From Piliocolobus tephrosceles (taxonomy: Eukaryota > Chordata > Mammalia > Primates > Cercopithecidae), in assembly GCF_002776525.5 (NCBI RefSeq), contig NC_045438.1, positions 159,407,920 to 159,471,919 on the forward strand: 64,000 nucleotides of DNA. The letters run 5' to 3'. How positions within the stretch are numbered: the first letter of the stretch is position 1; every line of letters begins with the position of its first letter. Of the stretch, positions 35,760 through 46,730 are shown one piece after another. Below the pieces are notes generated by a model. It had not been told where the DNA came from. It saw only the letters and a list, made by a program, of their open reading frames with translations, and made no database searches. Position numbers and translations under genes: made by a program.

Positions 35760-36350
35760 TGGTTGATAACACTGTATGCCCCAAACTGTGGCTCCCTACC
35801 ATCTCCACACACTTTGCTCATAACACAAACTGTCTGCATTTTGCTGTCTCTAACATCTTCCCATCTACTATTAATATATACTTCATCTGATTCCTAGAAC
35901 ACTCTTCCTGAAGTGCTGGGTTGATCATGTCATTCCACTGCACAAAACCTTTGAATGGCTTCCTGTTTCTCATTACCTAATGATTAAGATGAAAGCCAAG
36001 ATCCTCACAAATGGGTCTACCCTTATGATGGCATCTCTCTCCAGCACCTGTGAATAAAACCCTCCTCTCCATCCAGTGAGCTCACTATTTCACTGCTCGA
36101 ACATACCTTGAGCTTTCTTATGAGTAAGTCTCAGCTAGAGGGAGATAGAGACAAATGCATTATGTTTTTTTCATGAAACTTATCAAGGCATCTCAACTAT
36201 ATGAGAAGATTCATAAAGGCATGGCTAAGCTTGTCTTGGTCACTTCCATGATGCTCCCAGCACCTAACATGCACATAATATATAGATATATACACATACA
36301 CACATACATATGCATACACACATATGTGTAATAAATGAATGAACAACCAT
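35760..36350 (+). mobile_element. L2 LINE 3' region, interrupted by a microsatellite
   Basis: GTTGATCATGTCATTCCACT, CTTTGAATGGCTTCCTGTTT and AAGCCAAGATCCTCACAAAT resemble the L2 3' region. CCCAGCACCTAACATG (about 36259) and AATAAATGAATGAA (about 36331) are the L2 terminus, separated by a TA/CA repeat at about 36277-36327. Diverged and inert. Confidence 0.7.
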
Positions 36351-36389
36351 CTGCTAGAGTTATGATAGCTGTGTCAATTCACTTTAGGG

Positions 36390-36512
36390 CTTGTTATTTG
36401 TGAGTCTCAAAAGGGCTTCCTAAAGTAAATGTTTCAGTTTACAAATAAAGAAGGTGAACATTAGAGGACCTTAAGAACTTTGCCAAAGGTCACTCAACTC
36501 TCAAGGAAAAGC
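36390..36512 (+). mobile_element. Possible MIR fragment
   Basis: TTTACAAATAAAGAAGGTGA and TTTGCCAAAGGTCACTCAAC resemble the MIR core. Too diverged to be sure. Confidence 0.4.
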
Positions 36513-36664
36513 TCCCCAACTCCAACGGACTCAAAGGCAAGCCTTCCCACAGTCTGTATCTTTTCACAATGGCTGTGTCAGGCAGATGGATTCTCCTTTT
36601 TCTGTCTCAGGTTCCTCCCATTTAAGTAACTGTCTTAGACTTGAGGTCATTTCAAATGGTCCCC

Positions 36665-37028
36665 TGTTGGGATCTGCATGTTTCCTGAACAAAGGAATGA
36701 ACACACAAGACAACACAAGACAAGACAAACATGGCGGCCGCGCCGAATGACACGCTCTGCTTTATTTTATACGGTCCTTTGTGGAATGTTAGCAAGTCGC
36801 CAGACACATTGTTGTTTCTCTGATCTTTCCCTGACATTCTGAATTTCCAAGATGTTTACATATAAACAAGCCCCTAGGGTCTGCTATTTGCAACTGAGGC
36901 CAGTCTTGTAGGCTCCTTTGTCCTCCCTGTTTGCAGAGGAGGAATGCCCAGCTTCGTTTGCAAGAGCGGGACTCTAATGTTAATGGGGGAATGGCCTGCT
37001 CAGTTGTAAAAGCAGATAGTCCTCTACA
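36665..37028 (-). mobile_element. Solo LTR, class II (ERVK-like)
   Basis: A 364-bp solo LTR. On the minus strand it begins TGTAGAGGAC and ends CAGATCCCAACA. It is bounded by a perfect 6-bp target duplication GTCCCC (36659-36664 and 37029-37034); six bases is the ERVK-class signature. A minus-strand TATAAAATAAA box lies at 36771-36761. CpGs are retained around GCGGCCGC (36734-36741), with a YY1-like GCCATGTTT on the minus strand (about 36736-36728). The internal viral genes are gone, as expected after LTR-LTR recombination. Subfamily not named with confidence. Confidence 0.85.
36761..36771 (-). promoter_or_regulatory. TATA/poly(A) signal of the solo LTR
   Basis: TATAAAATAAA on the minus strand contains both a TATA box and an AATAAA hexamer. 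A start about 30 bases downstream would fall near 36740, next to the YY1-like motif. Promoter activity is inferred only. Confidence 0.55.
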
Positions 37029-37034
37029 GTCCCC

Positions 37035-37814
37035 TATTATAACACTTGATGATTCTGTATGTCTTTCTGTGAAATCCAGAGAGGATTTCTTGAAGTAAAC
37101 ATAGTTTGTTTGAAGTTCTTTGTGATCACAGCTACTGTTTTAATTCACCAACACTCAACAAGAAATCCATAGCAACCATCACACTAACGCTTCCCATCAA
37201 CATCCCAGGGGCCACAACTCCCTTTACTAATTTAATATTCTTCTCACCTTTTAGAAACCCCTGGGATACAAAGCCAGACTGGTTGCATGAAGCTGGGGAA
37301 TAGCTTGAAATCTCTGGAGATGAGGGCGTGAAGCAATAAATATTTCTCTTTCCCTTCCAGTTTGACAAACTGAAGACTCAAAACCTGCTAGGTGCACAAG
37401 ACCCCATTAGATTTCCTTACGTGGAAAGGAAAGTTCATGATAGCCCTGATGCTGATCTCAGGCTGTGGGGGTGTGGCTTGGGGATACAAGCAGACTCTAA
37501 CCTTATCAACAGCAAAAATAGTTTGGAAGTTATGGAGACCATATCATACAAAATGTTTTAAGAAGCAGGTCAATGAAACAGATCCAGCATAGGAAGTCGG
37601 AGCACATAACACATCAGAGAGTGCACCAGTGTGGCAGTTGGGCCAACTGGCATAGAAAGAGCTGCCTCTCTAAAAGGCAGAGGCCACCAAGCATTTGACA
37701 AAAGATACTGATTTTTTTGTTCAACAAAAATCCATTAAGGACACTGGAAAAGAGAGGGAGGGAGAGAGAGAAAGGAGGAGGGCAGCTCACTGGCAGGCAC
37801 AACATAATTACAGC
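37035..37814. other. Unassigned interval
   Basis: No gene or interspersed repeat recognised. A short GA-rich stretch lies at about 37747-37780. Confidence 0.45.
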
Positions 37815-38090
37815 TATTACATTTTTTTCCTAAAGTAGTTATTTGTGGTTCCTCCAAACTCTAATGTGTTTTTATGTTGCAGCCTGTTGTTATTGGGGCA
37901 GGCTGCTTGACATTTGCAAGGTTCCATTGCTATTAAAAAGAATGATGTTATCAAGAGGAAAGCGAGGCGACAAAGCAAAATTAATTAACACCACCATCTA
38001 ACAAAGCAAAATAAATTAAACGATGGTTGACTTACATTGTGTGCTTCCAAACGGTGATTGAGGGAAAACCTAAGCTTTTAACCCCCTATG
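37815..38090. promoter_or_regulatory. Candidate conserved enhancer-like element
   Basis: Repeat-free sequence with a repeated 19-bp motif: ACAAAGCAAAATTAATTAA at 37970-37988 and ACAAAGCAAAATAAATTAA at 38001-38019, 18 of 19 identical and offset by 31 bp (about three helical turns). Each motif joins a SOX/TCF-like ACAAAG to an AT-rich homeodomain-like TTAATTAA or AAATTAA. Such arrangements are common in deeply conserved developmental enhancers. Conservation itself cannot be seen here. Confidence 0.35.
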
Positions 38091-39315
38091 CTCTGAGCTT
38101 AGCACCATGGTCGAGTGCGCTCCTGTGCAATTGAAGGACGCTCTATGCTCCGTGTTTCTACACAGGCAAGCTAACTGGTAAGCCATTCATACCCTTCAAT
38201 AATAAAATTGTTGCTTGTGCTTTCTACAGAGAGGGCAGCAGATGGAACACTGTAGGGAATGTTTTCCCTAAGTCTGTATTGCCTCCAAGCACACTTAAAA
38301 GAAATATTATTAGTTTTGTCACACATTGAACATAAATGAGGATAAACCAGCTGGTAAATTTTAAACCAATTAGAACCCACAATGTCCCCAGATCCCATAG
38401 GTTCTATGGTGCCAGTGATTTGTCTGTCGCTTTTCACATGCCAGTGTCACCAATAATGGCTAGAACAAGTTGCCCAGAACTACCACAAACCAACAGCGGC
38501 TTCCTGGAAAATGCCTGATGGCATAGAAATGAATACTGTCGTAAGTCGTTACCACTGTCAGTCAGTAAATGCGGACCTATGCAGCTTGAACCCTGTGACC
38601 AGAACTGTGCTACGTAAGTAGAGGGACAATATGGTTCGCTGCCTACGAGAGTTTATAATCTGGCTGGAATGGTAAGATATGATCAGGTGCAACAAAGAGA
38701 GCAAGATAATTATCTACTGTGTGTATGTAAATACACATATGTACATGTATATATAAAACGGAAGTTATATTGATCTACGTGCAGTTACAAAGCTATTTTG
38801 CGAGATCTAATGAAGTGTTTCCTTTTTCTTCTTTTGAAATTAACCCACTGCTTCACATTTCTAACATATTTTACATTTTTTTTTCAAAGTACTTTAGTCT
38901 ATAGTATTTGGTCATCACAACATGACTGAATCATTGCGTGAAATAATTAAAAGGCCAACAGGACCACCACTAACAGTCCCATTTTATAGATTAGTCATGG
39001 GCCTAGTGAAGTCACACTACATATGAGACCAAATGACTAGTATGTTGTTGCAATAGTGCACAGATTGCTGATTTTTCGTTAAATTTAAATATCAGAGAAA
39101 AAAGAGAGATCACTGTGAACTGACAATGTTCTAGAATATGTTGCAGAGGAGAAGAGGAGAGGGAGGCCTGAGGAAGGGAAGAACAGGTGCTCTGAGCAAT
39201 GGCCACAAGCAAAGGTTACATTTATCTCGTCCTAGTTTCCGTTCTTGGGGAGCCACTCTTAGAGAGACCATTCTGAGTAGATAATACCATCTGCTCCCCA
39301 CCATAGACATAAATC
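38091..39315. other. Unassigned interval
   Basis: No gene or clear repeat. MIR-like traces near 38860-39010 are too weak to call. Confidence 0.4.
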
Positions 39316-39470
39316 TTTATTTTAAGATCTGGGGCACATATGCAGGATGTGTAGGTTTGTTACGTAGGTAAATGTGCGCCATGGTGGTTTGCTGCACCTA
39401 TCAAGCTATTACCTAGGTACTAAGCTCAGCACGCATTAGCTGTTTTTCCTGATGCTCTCCCCGCCTTCCT
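39316..39470 (-). mobile_element. Short L1PA 3' end, antisense
   Basis: About 150 bp of L1 3'UTR: GGTGGTTTGCTGCACCTATC and TTTTTCCTGATGCTCTCCCC are typical. A heavily 5'-truncated copy. Confidence 0.85.
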
Positions 39471-39587
39471 AGACAGTATTTTAAAGCATGCCAATGGGTT
39501 TAACAGGTACTCATTTTTTTAATCAGTAATCAAATAGCTATGATTAATTAGTAGGCACAAATAAAATTCACAGAAAGTAAATGTCCA

Positions 39588-39880
39588 GGCAGGGCGCAGT
39601 GGCTCATGTCTGTAATCCCAGCACTCTGGGAGGCCGAGGAAGGCAGATCACGAGGTTAGGAGTTTGAGACCAGCCTGACCAACATGGTGAAACCCCATCT
39701 CTACTAAAAACACAAAAATTAGCCAGGCATGGTGGCACGTGCCTGTAATCCCAGCTACTTTGAAACAGGAGGCTGAAACAGGAGAATCACTTGAACTTGG
39801 GAGGCGGAGGTTGCAGTGCCGAGATCACGCCACTATACTCCAGCCTGGCAACAGAGCAAGACTGTGTCTCAAAAAAAAAA
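39588..39880 (+). mobile_element. Full-length Alu (AluS/J-like)
   Basis: Dimeric Alu with A tail. Flanked by the perfect duplication AAATGTCCA (39579-39587, repeated at 39878-39886). Confidence 0.95.
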
Positions 39881-39886
39881 TGTCCA

Positions 39887-40376
39887 AGTAAAACTGGACC
39901 TGTAAATATTTGCACATTAATAAGAACGACCTTTCCTTAAAGCCCATAAAATAACCTAAAACCAAACATCAACAACATCTCTGTTCCTGAGGAAACCTCA
40001 GGGTCAAAAACTATTATCCATTGTACCTATTGCCAAAGTAACACTACCTTTTAGGGGAACTTATTTTCAATGGCGATCATACGAAGGAACAGGTCATAAA
40101 GTTTGTATTGCCCTATTGGGAAATTTCTAGAGTTTATTTATAAGAAATAGGCTTCTTAGGCTTATTGCAATAATAGAAAAGATAGACACAAAATACCTCC
40201 AAAAATGGAGGGTTTTAACTACCACCAATAAGTCAGCTGTTGTTCAAAGAGAACAAACAGAGATAAGAGGATATGAATATCAGTGCAGGTTATTATTACT
40301 AAATGGAGCTCACTAAGCTCACTAATACTCACTGACACAGTGTATTTTAGAAGCCATAAATTTCAACCTAGGCCAA
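39887..40376. other. Unassigned interval
   Basis: No gene or repeat recognised. Confidence 0.4.
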
Positions 40377-40388
40377 GCTTTCCAGAAA

Positions 40389-40884
40389 TTTTTTAAAACA
40401 TTTTTATTATGAGTTCAGGGATACAAGTGCAGGTTTGTTACACAGGTAAACTTGTGTCATGGGGGTTTGTTGTACAGATTATTTCATCACCCAGGTATTA
40501 AGCCCGGTACTCATTATTCTTCCTGATCCTCTCCCTCTTCCCACCCCCCACCCTCCGAAAGGCCTCAGTGTGTGTTGTTCCTCTCCATATTTCCATGTGT
40601 TCTCATCATTCAGCTCCCACTTACGTGTGAGAACATCCAGTATTTGATTTTCTGTCCCTGTGTTAGTTTGCTAAGGATAATGGTCTAGAAGACAACTTAG
40701 GCAACACTACTCAGAACATAGGTATGGGCAAAGATTTCATGACGGAAATGCCAAAAGTAATTGCAACAAAAGCAAAAATTGACAAAGGCGATCTGATTAA
40801 ACTGAAGAGTTCTGCACAGCAAAGGAAGCTACCAACAGAGTAGACAGACAACCTAAAGAATAGGTGAAAAAATTTGCAAACTAT
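40389..40884 (-). mobile_element. 5'-inverted (twin-primed) L1P
   Basis: 40389-40683 is antisense L1P 3'UTR (TGGGGGTTTGTTGTACAGAT, GTGTTAGTTTGCTAAGGATA). At 40684 the strand switches: 40684-40884 is sense ORF2 (GGTATGGGCAAAGATTTCAT, CAAAAGCAAAAATTGACAAA). Target duplication GCTTTCCAGAAA (40377-40388) and GCTTTCTGGAAA (40885-40896) encloses the whole unit, so it is one insertion. About 0.4-0.5 kb of L1 between the two parts is missing. Confidence 0.9.
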
Positions 40885-41076
40885 GCTTTCTGGAAACATG
40901 TTTTCTAAAGCAAATTGATACATACTTCTTCCATCTTAGCATCCTCATCTTCATGTACGTAGGTATATATGTATACACAAAATATGAAACAGAAAAAGAT
41001 AAAATATACTTTATGTCTATATTCTTTATATGTTCAAGTCTATTTCTATGTTTATCTCTTTTTTTTCTCCTTTCAG

Positions 41077-41155
41077 CAGAGCTTATTTGTGCTAAAATTG
41101 AAGAAGCTTATCCAACCATTAACACTGTGGTTGAAGAAGATACAATGGTTCTGAA
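41077..41155 (+). other. Exon-like interval with strong acceptor
   Basis: Preceded by a long pyrimidine tract and CTCCTTTCAG, then CAG again (NAGNAG acceptor). Open frame AELICAKIEEAYPTINTVV, then EEDTMVL. The donor GAA|GTATCT is weak. The acidic peptide looks less random than its surroundings, but I do not recognise it. Confidence 0.25.
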
Positions 41156-41729
41156 GTATCTTTCTTTGTCAAGTAACTCTATTTGGTACAGGGATTAAAG
41201 TCAGATGGCAAATGTGACCTAGTTTCAACATTAAAAAGGTCCTAATTTAGAAATTAAAACGCCTTAGTTACACTACCTGTAAAATGAAGATAAAGATTCT
41301 AAAGAATTCCTTAATGATTTATATAATAAAACATTTATAAATCATCATAGACAAATGTAAAACAGTAATGACAAAGCATTCATCACTCTGATAGCAATGA
41401 GGTGTCTCCGATTTCTTTCATATTCTCAAATGGAATACTACATACCCATTTCTATTTTTATTTGATAGAGAATATTATGTGACATTCTGCTATTTATTTA
41501 ATTTTATAATTACACTTTACTTAGCCAAAAGTTAGAATCCACTTGTTTTACTTGAATGTAGAGGAAGAACCCCAGGAGCAGATACTCATTGCAAGGGATA
41601 TTATCCTGGAATTAAAACAATTCAACACCACCTCGTACATGAGCTCATTCAGTTGTATGTATTTATGAACTCCCCTATGGGACATTGGATAATTATATTC
41701 ATTCATCCATCACTCATTCACTCACTCAT
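41156..41729. other. Unassigned interval
   Basis: AT-rich, no gene or repeat recognised. Confidence 0.4.
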
Positions 41730-41738
41730 GCATTCTTT

Positions 41739-42042
41739 TTGTTTTTTTTTTTTTTTTTTTTGAGATGGAGTCTTGCTCATCGCCCAGGCTGGAGTGTAGT
41801 GGCGCGATCTCGGCTCACTGCAAGCTCCGCCTCCCGGGTTCACGCCATTCTCCTGTCTCAGCCTCCCGAGTAGCTGTGACTACAGGCGCCTGCCACCTCG
41901 CCTGGCTAATTTTTTATATTTTTAGTAGAGACGGGGTTTCACCGTGTGAGCCAGGATGGTCTGGATCCCCTGACCTCGTGATCCGCCCGCCTCCGCCTCC
42001 CAAAGTGCTAGGATTACAGGCGTGAGCCACTCGCGCCTGGCC
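41739..42042 (-). mobile_element. AluY-like element
   Basis: Full-length antisense Alu. GCAAGCTCCGCCTCCCGGGT and TCACGCCATTCTCCTG are AluY-type diagnostic stretches. Perfect target duplication GCATTCTTT (41730-41738 and 42043-42051). Many CpGs survive, consistent with youth. Confidence 0.95.
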
Positions 42043-42051
42043 GCATTCTTT

Positions 42052-42780
42052 AACAATAATTAATTGAGCATCTATTATAAAAATGTAACTTGCAGGGTGC
42101 AGTAGTTTTGTAGGGCTGATGTAACTAACTACCACTAGGTAGCTGAAAACAACAGAAATGTATTCTCTCTGAGCACTGGAATATATAAACCCAGTGTCAA
42201 GGTATCAACTGGGCCATGCAAGCTCTGAGACTCTGGGTAGAATCCTCGCTTACTTTTTCTAGTTTCTGGAGGTGGCCCCCAATCCTTAGTGTTTCTTGGC
42301 TTGCAGCTGCATCACCTCGTGTTCCCGCGCGTGTGTCTCCACCTTCATTTGACATTTCTCTCTTCTTACAAATATACCAGTCATATTGGATTAAGGGCCA
42401 CCCTACTCAAGCATGACCTCACCTTAACTTGATTACATTTGCAGAAACCCTATTTCCAAACAAGGTCACGTTTCAGATACCAAGGTTAAGACTGCAATTT
42501 ATCTTAGGACTTAGATATATCAAGGGTAGGACAATTTAGCCAGCAGCCTATGGGAACAAGGTAAAGCTATATAGAAGACCAACATGGTTTTCTACTTCAT
42601 GAAACATACAGTATTCAGAGGTGTTCAAACATACATTTTTTAAAAATAATTTTATATGTCATTAACAGCAATTGTAAGAAGTACAATAACAGAAAAGCAT
42701 GATATGAAATGGTAATAAGGATGACAAACTGCAGGAGTGTGAATGATTCATCCAATATACAGTACTCATATCAAGAAAAA
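42052..42780. other. Unassigned interval between two Alus
   Basis: No gene. Lies between oppositely oriented Alus. Confidence 0.4.
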
Positions 42781-42790
42781 GTATTCTATC

Positions 42791-43084
42791 ACTGGGCACA
42801 GTGGCTCATGCCTGTAATCCCAGCACTTTGGGAGGTTGAGGCAGGCAGATCTTTTGAGGTCAGGCATTCAAGACCAGCCTGGCCAACATGGCAAAACCCT
42901 GTCTCTACTAAAAATACAAAAATTAGCTGGGCGTGGTGGTGCAGGCCTGTAATTCCAGCTACTTAGGAGGCTGAGGCAGGAGGACTGCTTGAACCTGGGA
43001 GGTGGAGGTTGCAGTGAGCTGAGTTCATGCCACTGCACTCCAGCCTGGGTGACAGAGCAAGACTCTGTCAAAAAAAAAAAAAAA
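42791..43084 (+). mobile_element. Full-length Alu with expanded tail
   Basis: Dimeric sense Alu ending GACTCTGTC then about 15 A. The A tail runs directly into a 500-bp purine tract. Candidate duplication GTATTCTATC (42781-42790) recurs as GTAATCTATT only after the tract (43591-43600), 8 of 10. Confidence 0.92.
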
Positions 43085-43191
43085 GAAGGAGAGAGAGAAA
43101 GAAAGAGAGAGAGAGAGGGAGAAAGAAAGAAAGGAAGGAAGGAAGGAAGGAAGGAAGGAAGGAAGGAAGGAAGAAAGGAAGGAAGAGAGAG

Positions 43192-43238
<47 letters not shown>

Positions 43239-43248
43239 NNNNNNNNNN

Positions 43249-43307
<59 letters not shown>

Positions 43308-43405
43308 AAAGAAGGAAGGAGGGAGGGAGGGAAGGAAGGAAGGAAGGAAGGAAGGAAGGAAGGAAGGAAGGAAGGAAGGAAGGAAGGAAGGAAGGAAGGA
43401 AGGAA

Positions 43406-43456
<51 letters not shown>

Positions 43457-43590
43457 GAAGAAAGAGAAAGAAAGAGAGAAAGAGAGAGAGAAAGAAAGAA
43501 AGAATGAGAATAAAAGAAAGAGAAAGAAAGAAAAAGAGAAAGAGGAAGAAAGGGAAGGAAGGAAAGGAAGGAAAGGAAAGAAAAGAAAGG
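43085..43590. repeat. Long polypurine GAAA/GGAA tract
   Basis: About 500 bp almost free of pyrimidines on the plus strand. Blocks alternate: GA-rich, GGAA, GAAA, N gap, GAAA, GGAA (about 43330-43405), GAAA, then irregular GAAA/GGAAA. Long open frames on both strands here are composition artefacts. It probably arose from the Alu tail. Such tracts are highly variable in length and can form triplex DNA. Confidence 0.97.
43239..43248. other. Assembly gap (10 N)
   Basis: Ten N in the middle of the GAAA block. True repeat length is unknown. Confidence 1.
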
Positions 43591-43600
43591 GTAATCTATT

Positions 43601-44796
43601 ATTTTAGGATGGTACAAAGTCTGGAATCCTGGGTTCAGAAGGATCGGCTAGTTGATACTCCAGATTCTCTTTACCTTAAGTATTAGTTTTGCTATCATTA
43701 AGAAATGCTTAGCCACAGAAGTGATAATTATACACAATGCAGTATAACTGCAGTGTGCAGATTCTGTGGAAATTGAATTAACAAATAATGTCAATGTTAA
43801 GAATATTGATGTTAATATATTTTGAATTCCCTGTAACTGTTCATTCCTGAAATGCTGATGATATTTGGAGATGATCGAGAAAGAAGCATAGCATTAATCA
43901 AAAAATTATAATTTCAGATTCTTCAGAGCAAGAAAGTGAAGTTTACAAACCACTAAAGATGACGCATGGGTATGTGTGCCTGTGAATGGGTTCTTTGGTC
44001 CATGTGGAAGTCTGTGATTTGAAGACAGGTACAGAGTCTACTGTAGTCAATTTCTATAGCAATAAGAGCCATTAAAAAAGTCAGGATCATATAAATTGAG
44101 ATAATTTGCCCCAACTTTGGGATTAGAAGCAGAGAAAACTCTCAATCAAAAGGAAATTTGTGCTAGCTTTGTCTTGTTTTCAGAGTAGATATCAATGCCA
44201 GGCTCTCAAGGCCTTCTGTGCTTCTGTGTGCCCTTGAAATACAGAAAATCTTCCATTGTTCATGAATATTTATAAGCTTTCTCTTCCTCGTGGCACCTAG
44301 GCAGGACTATGAACTTTAAGTGAGTATATTTCTAAATATAATCCATGGTCTAGTGGAGAGTTTTAAAATGTCCTTTCCAGATTCCTTACATCTTCCTGCC
44401 CTAGATACGTTCAAATTTGGTTTGCTGTAATACTCCTGATTACCAGGAACCATTACTGACTATAAAAATGTGATGTCTGTTGGAAAATGGCAGAGCACCA
44501 TCCACATTTCTGCTAGTGGGATTTTGGCCTCTTGCTTTGACATTTGTACATTCTCCCATCTTAAATAAAAATCCAAGGATAGCATTATTACTGTGCCCTT
44601 CAAATTCCTCAGGTAACTTGATCTTAATAGATGCTTCCACTAAGATCTTTCCTTTTGATTATACCCAAACATTTTTGAAAACTACAGGCTTGAAAATACA
44701 GATAAAAGATAACTGATCCAAAAAGGTATTCTAATATTTCCCTTGATTGCTTTACTGACATCTCATATTTCAGTTTCCAGTTTGCTTTTTAAAAAA
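43601..44796. other. Unassigned interval
   Basis: About 1.2 kb with no gene or interspersed repeat recognised. Confidence 0.45.
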
Positions 44797-44806
44797 TTTT
44801 ACTTTT

Positions 44807-45118
44807 GACCGGGTGCAGTGGCTCATGCCTGTAATCTCAGCACTTTGGGAGCCGAGGCAGGCAAATCATCTGAGGTCATGACTTCAAGACCAGCCTATCC
44901 TTCACCCAACATGGTGAAACCCCATCTCTACTAAAAATACAAAAATTAGCCGGGTGTGGTGGCAGGTGCCTGTAGTCCCAGCTACTTGGGAGGCTGAAAC
45001 AGGAGAATCATTTGAGGCCAGGAGGTAGAGGTTACAGTGAGCCAAGACCGCGCCATTGCACTCCAGCCTGGGCAACAAGAGCGAAACTCTGTCTCAAAAT
45101 AGTAATAATAATAAAAAT
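44807..45118 (+). mobile_element. Full-length Alu (AluS/J-like)
   Basis: Sense Alu with a short insertion after CAAGACCAGCCTA and an AATAATAATAA-type tail. Approximate duplication TTTTACTTTT (44797-44806) and GTTTACTCTTTT (45119-45130). Confidence 0.92.
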
Positions 45119-45130
45119 GTTTACTCTTTT

Positions 45131-46108
45131 TTTAAGGAACTAATTACTATCAATGATCAGTTTTTCCTGTCTAAACTATGTCCTTTTCAATTTATCCTCT
45201 GTAAAAATATCTCTGTTCCTGGAAAATAAGATGTCAAGCTTGGATGAGACAAGTTTCTAAAGGTCTCTTTTGTTAATTGATTGATTGTGATAAGTCTATT
45301 CTATCTATGGTTTAGTCCTATGTATTTTGGAAGATAATGTCTCCTTCCTTCAAAATACATGTGCTCAGCTACCCTGTAGTGAGTCAGTGAAAGGTGTCCA
45401 CTTATATACAGCAGGAAAGGGATGTAATGAATCAGAAAGGGATGTGTTTTATGCAGTAAGCACTTTCCACACTCTTTCCTGCGCTGCTACATTTATGCTG
45501 AAATGGTCCATTTATTTTAATCCTAAATAGGGTCCCTAGACAAGAGCTGAGAATGGAAGTCAAGTAAAAGGAAAAAGAAAAGGATTTCTATTTCAGAACG
45601 AACAAAATTCAAAACAAGGGGAAAAAATCAACCCTCATTTAGCCCTTGGTAAAATTGAATTTTTATGGCACCTACTCTTTCTCACTGTAGGAATTTGCTT
45701 TCAAAACTTCTCCCTTACCCTCCAATCCTGATGTGGCTTGCAGCTAAATGAATCTTCCCCACTCTCTCATCACAAGTGTGTTTCTGCTTTAGTCCTGCAT
45801 CTCAGAAGGATGGGAAAGTTGAGTTAAAATCACCTGTTCAAGGTAGAGACCTTCAATTGATACGTTCTAAAAATGAGTCTGTGAGTATCAGCAGTCCCTA
45901 CAAAATTATCATCTGTTCACACTAGTGGGATCAGTGCACAAAGTCAAGAGCACAGCCCTCCCACAGGCCCTACAAACCAACCCCAAACAGGCAGCACAGG
46001 AATATTGCTCAAAACAGAAATTCGGAAAGCAAGCCCTGTAAGGCACCAGCCCTCTCTATCATGACCGGGAAAGTTTAAAATCTTGACCAATGAATGTAGA
46101 TAGATTAC
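45131..46108. other. Unassigned interval
   Basis: No gene or repeat recognised. Confidence 0.4.
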
Positions 46109-46124
46109 GAAAGAACATAGAGCA

Positions 46125-46714
46125 GAAATGGAAATTTTTGAAAGAACTGGAAGTAGAACTACCATTCAATCCAGCAACCCCACAACTGGGTATATAAGCA
46201 AAGGGAAATACATCACATAGAAAAAGATACTTGCACTCCTACATTTATCACAGCACAATTCACAATAGCAAAGATCTGGAATCAAGTGTCCATCAGTGGA
46301 GGACTGGATAAAGAGTGGTGTATATACGTACCATAGAGTATACCCTGCCATAAAAAGAATGATATCATGTCTTTTACGGCAATGCAAATAGAATTGAAAG
46401 TCATTAGCCTCAGTGAAATAACGCAAAAATGGAAAGTCAAATACTGCATGTTCTTGCTGACAAGTAGGAACTAAAAAGATGGGTAAGGATGGACATACAG
46501 AGTGAAATAATAGACACTGGAAATAAACAAAAGGTAGGGGGTGGGATGGTGGGAGGGAAGCGAGGGCAGAAAAGTTACCTTTTGGGTACAGTGTTCACTA
46601 TTCAGGTGATGGGTGCACTAAACCCTGGACTTCACTATTACACAATATAGGCATGTAGGAAACCTGCCCTTGTACCCCTTAAATATATGAAAATAAATAA
46701 ACTATATTTAAAAA
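46125..46714 (+). mobile_element. 5'-truncated L1 (L1PB/L1MA-like)
   Basis: ORF2 end and 3'UTR: AGTAGAACTACCATTCAATC, CACAATAGCAAAGATCTGGA, GGGTGGGATGGTGGGAGGGA, ending A-rich. Target duplication GAAAGAACATAGAGCA (46109-46124) and GAAAGAACACACAGCA (46715-46730), 14 of 16. Confidence 0.92.
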
Positions 46715-46730
46715 GAAAGAACACACAGCA

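Noticed and set aside
36720..36760. A CpG island promoter of a host gene
   Set aside because: The CpGs lie inside a 364-bp LTR with clear duplications and cover only a few dozen bases.
42868..43686. Frames of 172 to 249 codons on both strands
   Set aside because: They are Lys/Arg/Glu/Gly or Ser/Phe/Leu repeats read from a polypurine tract and run across an N gap.
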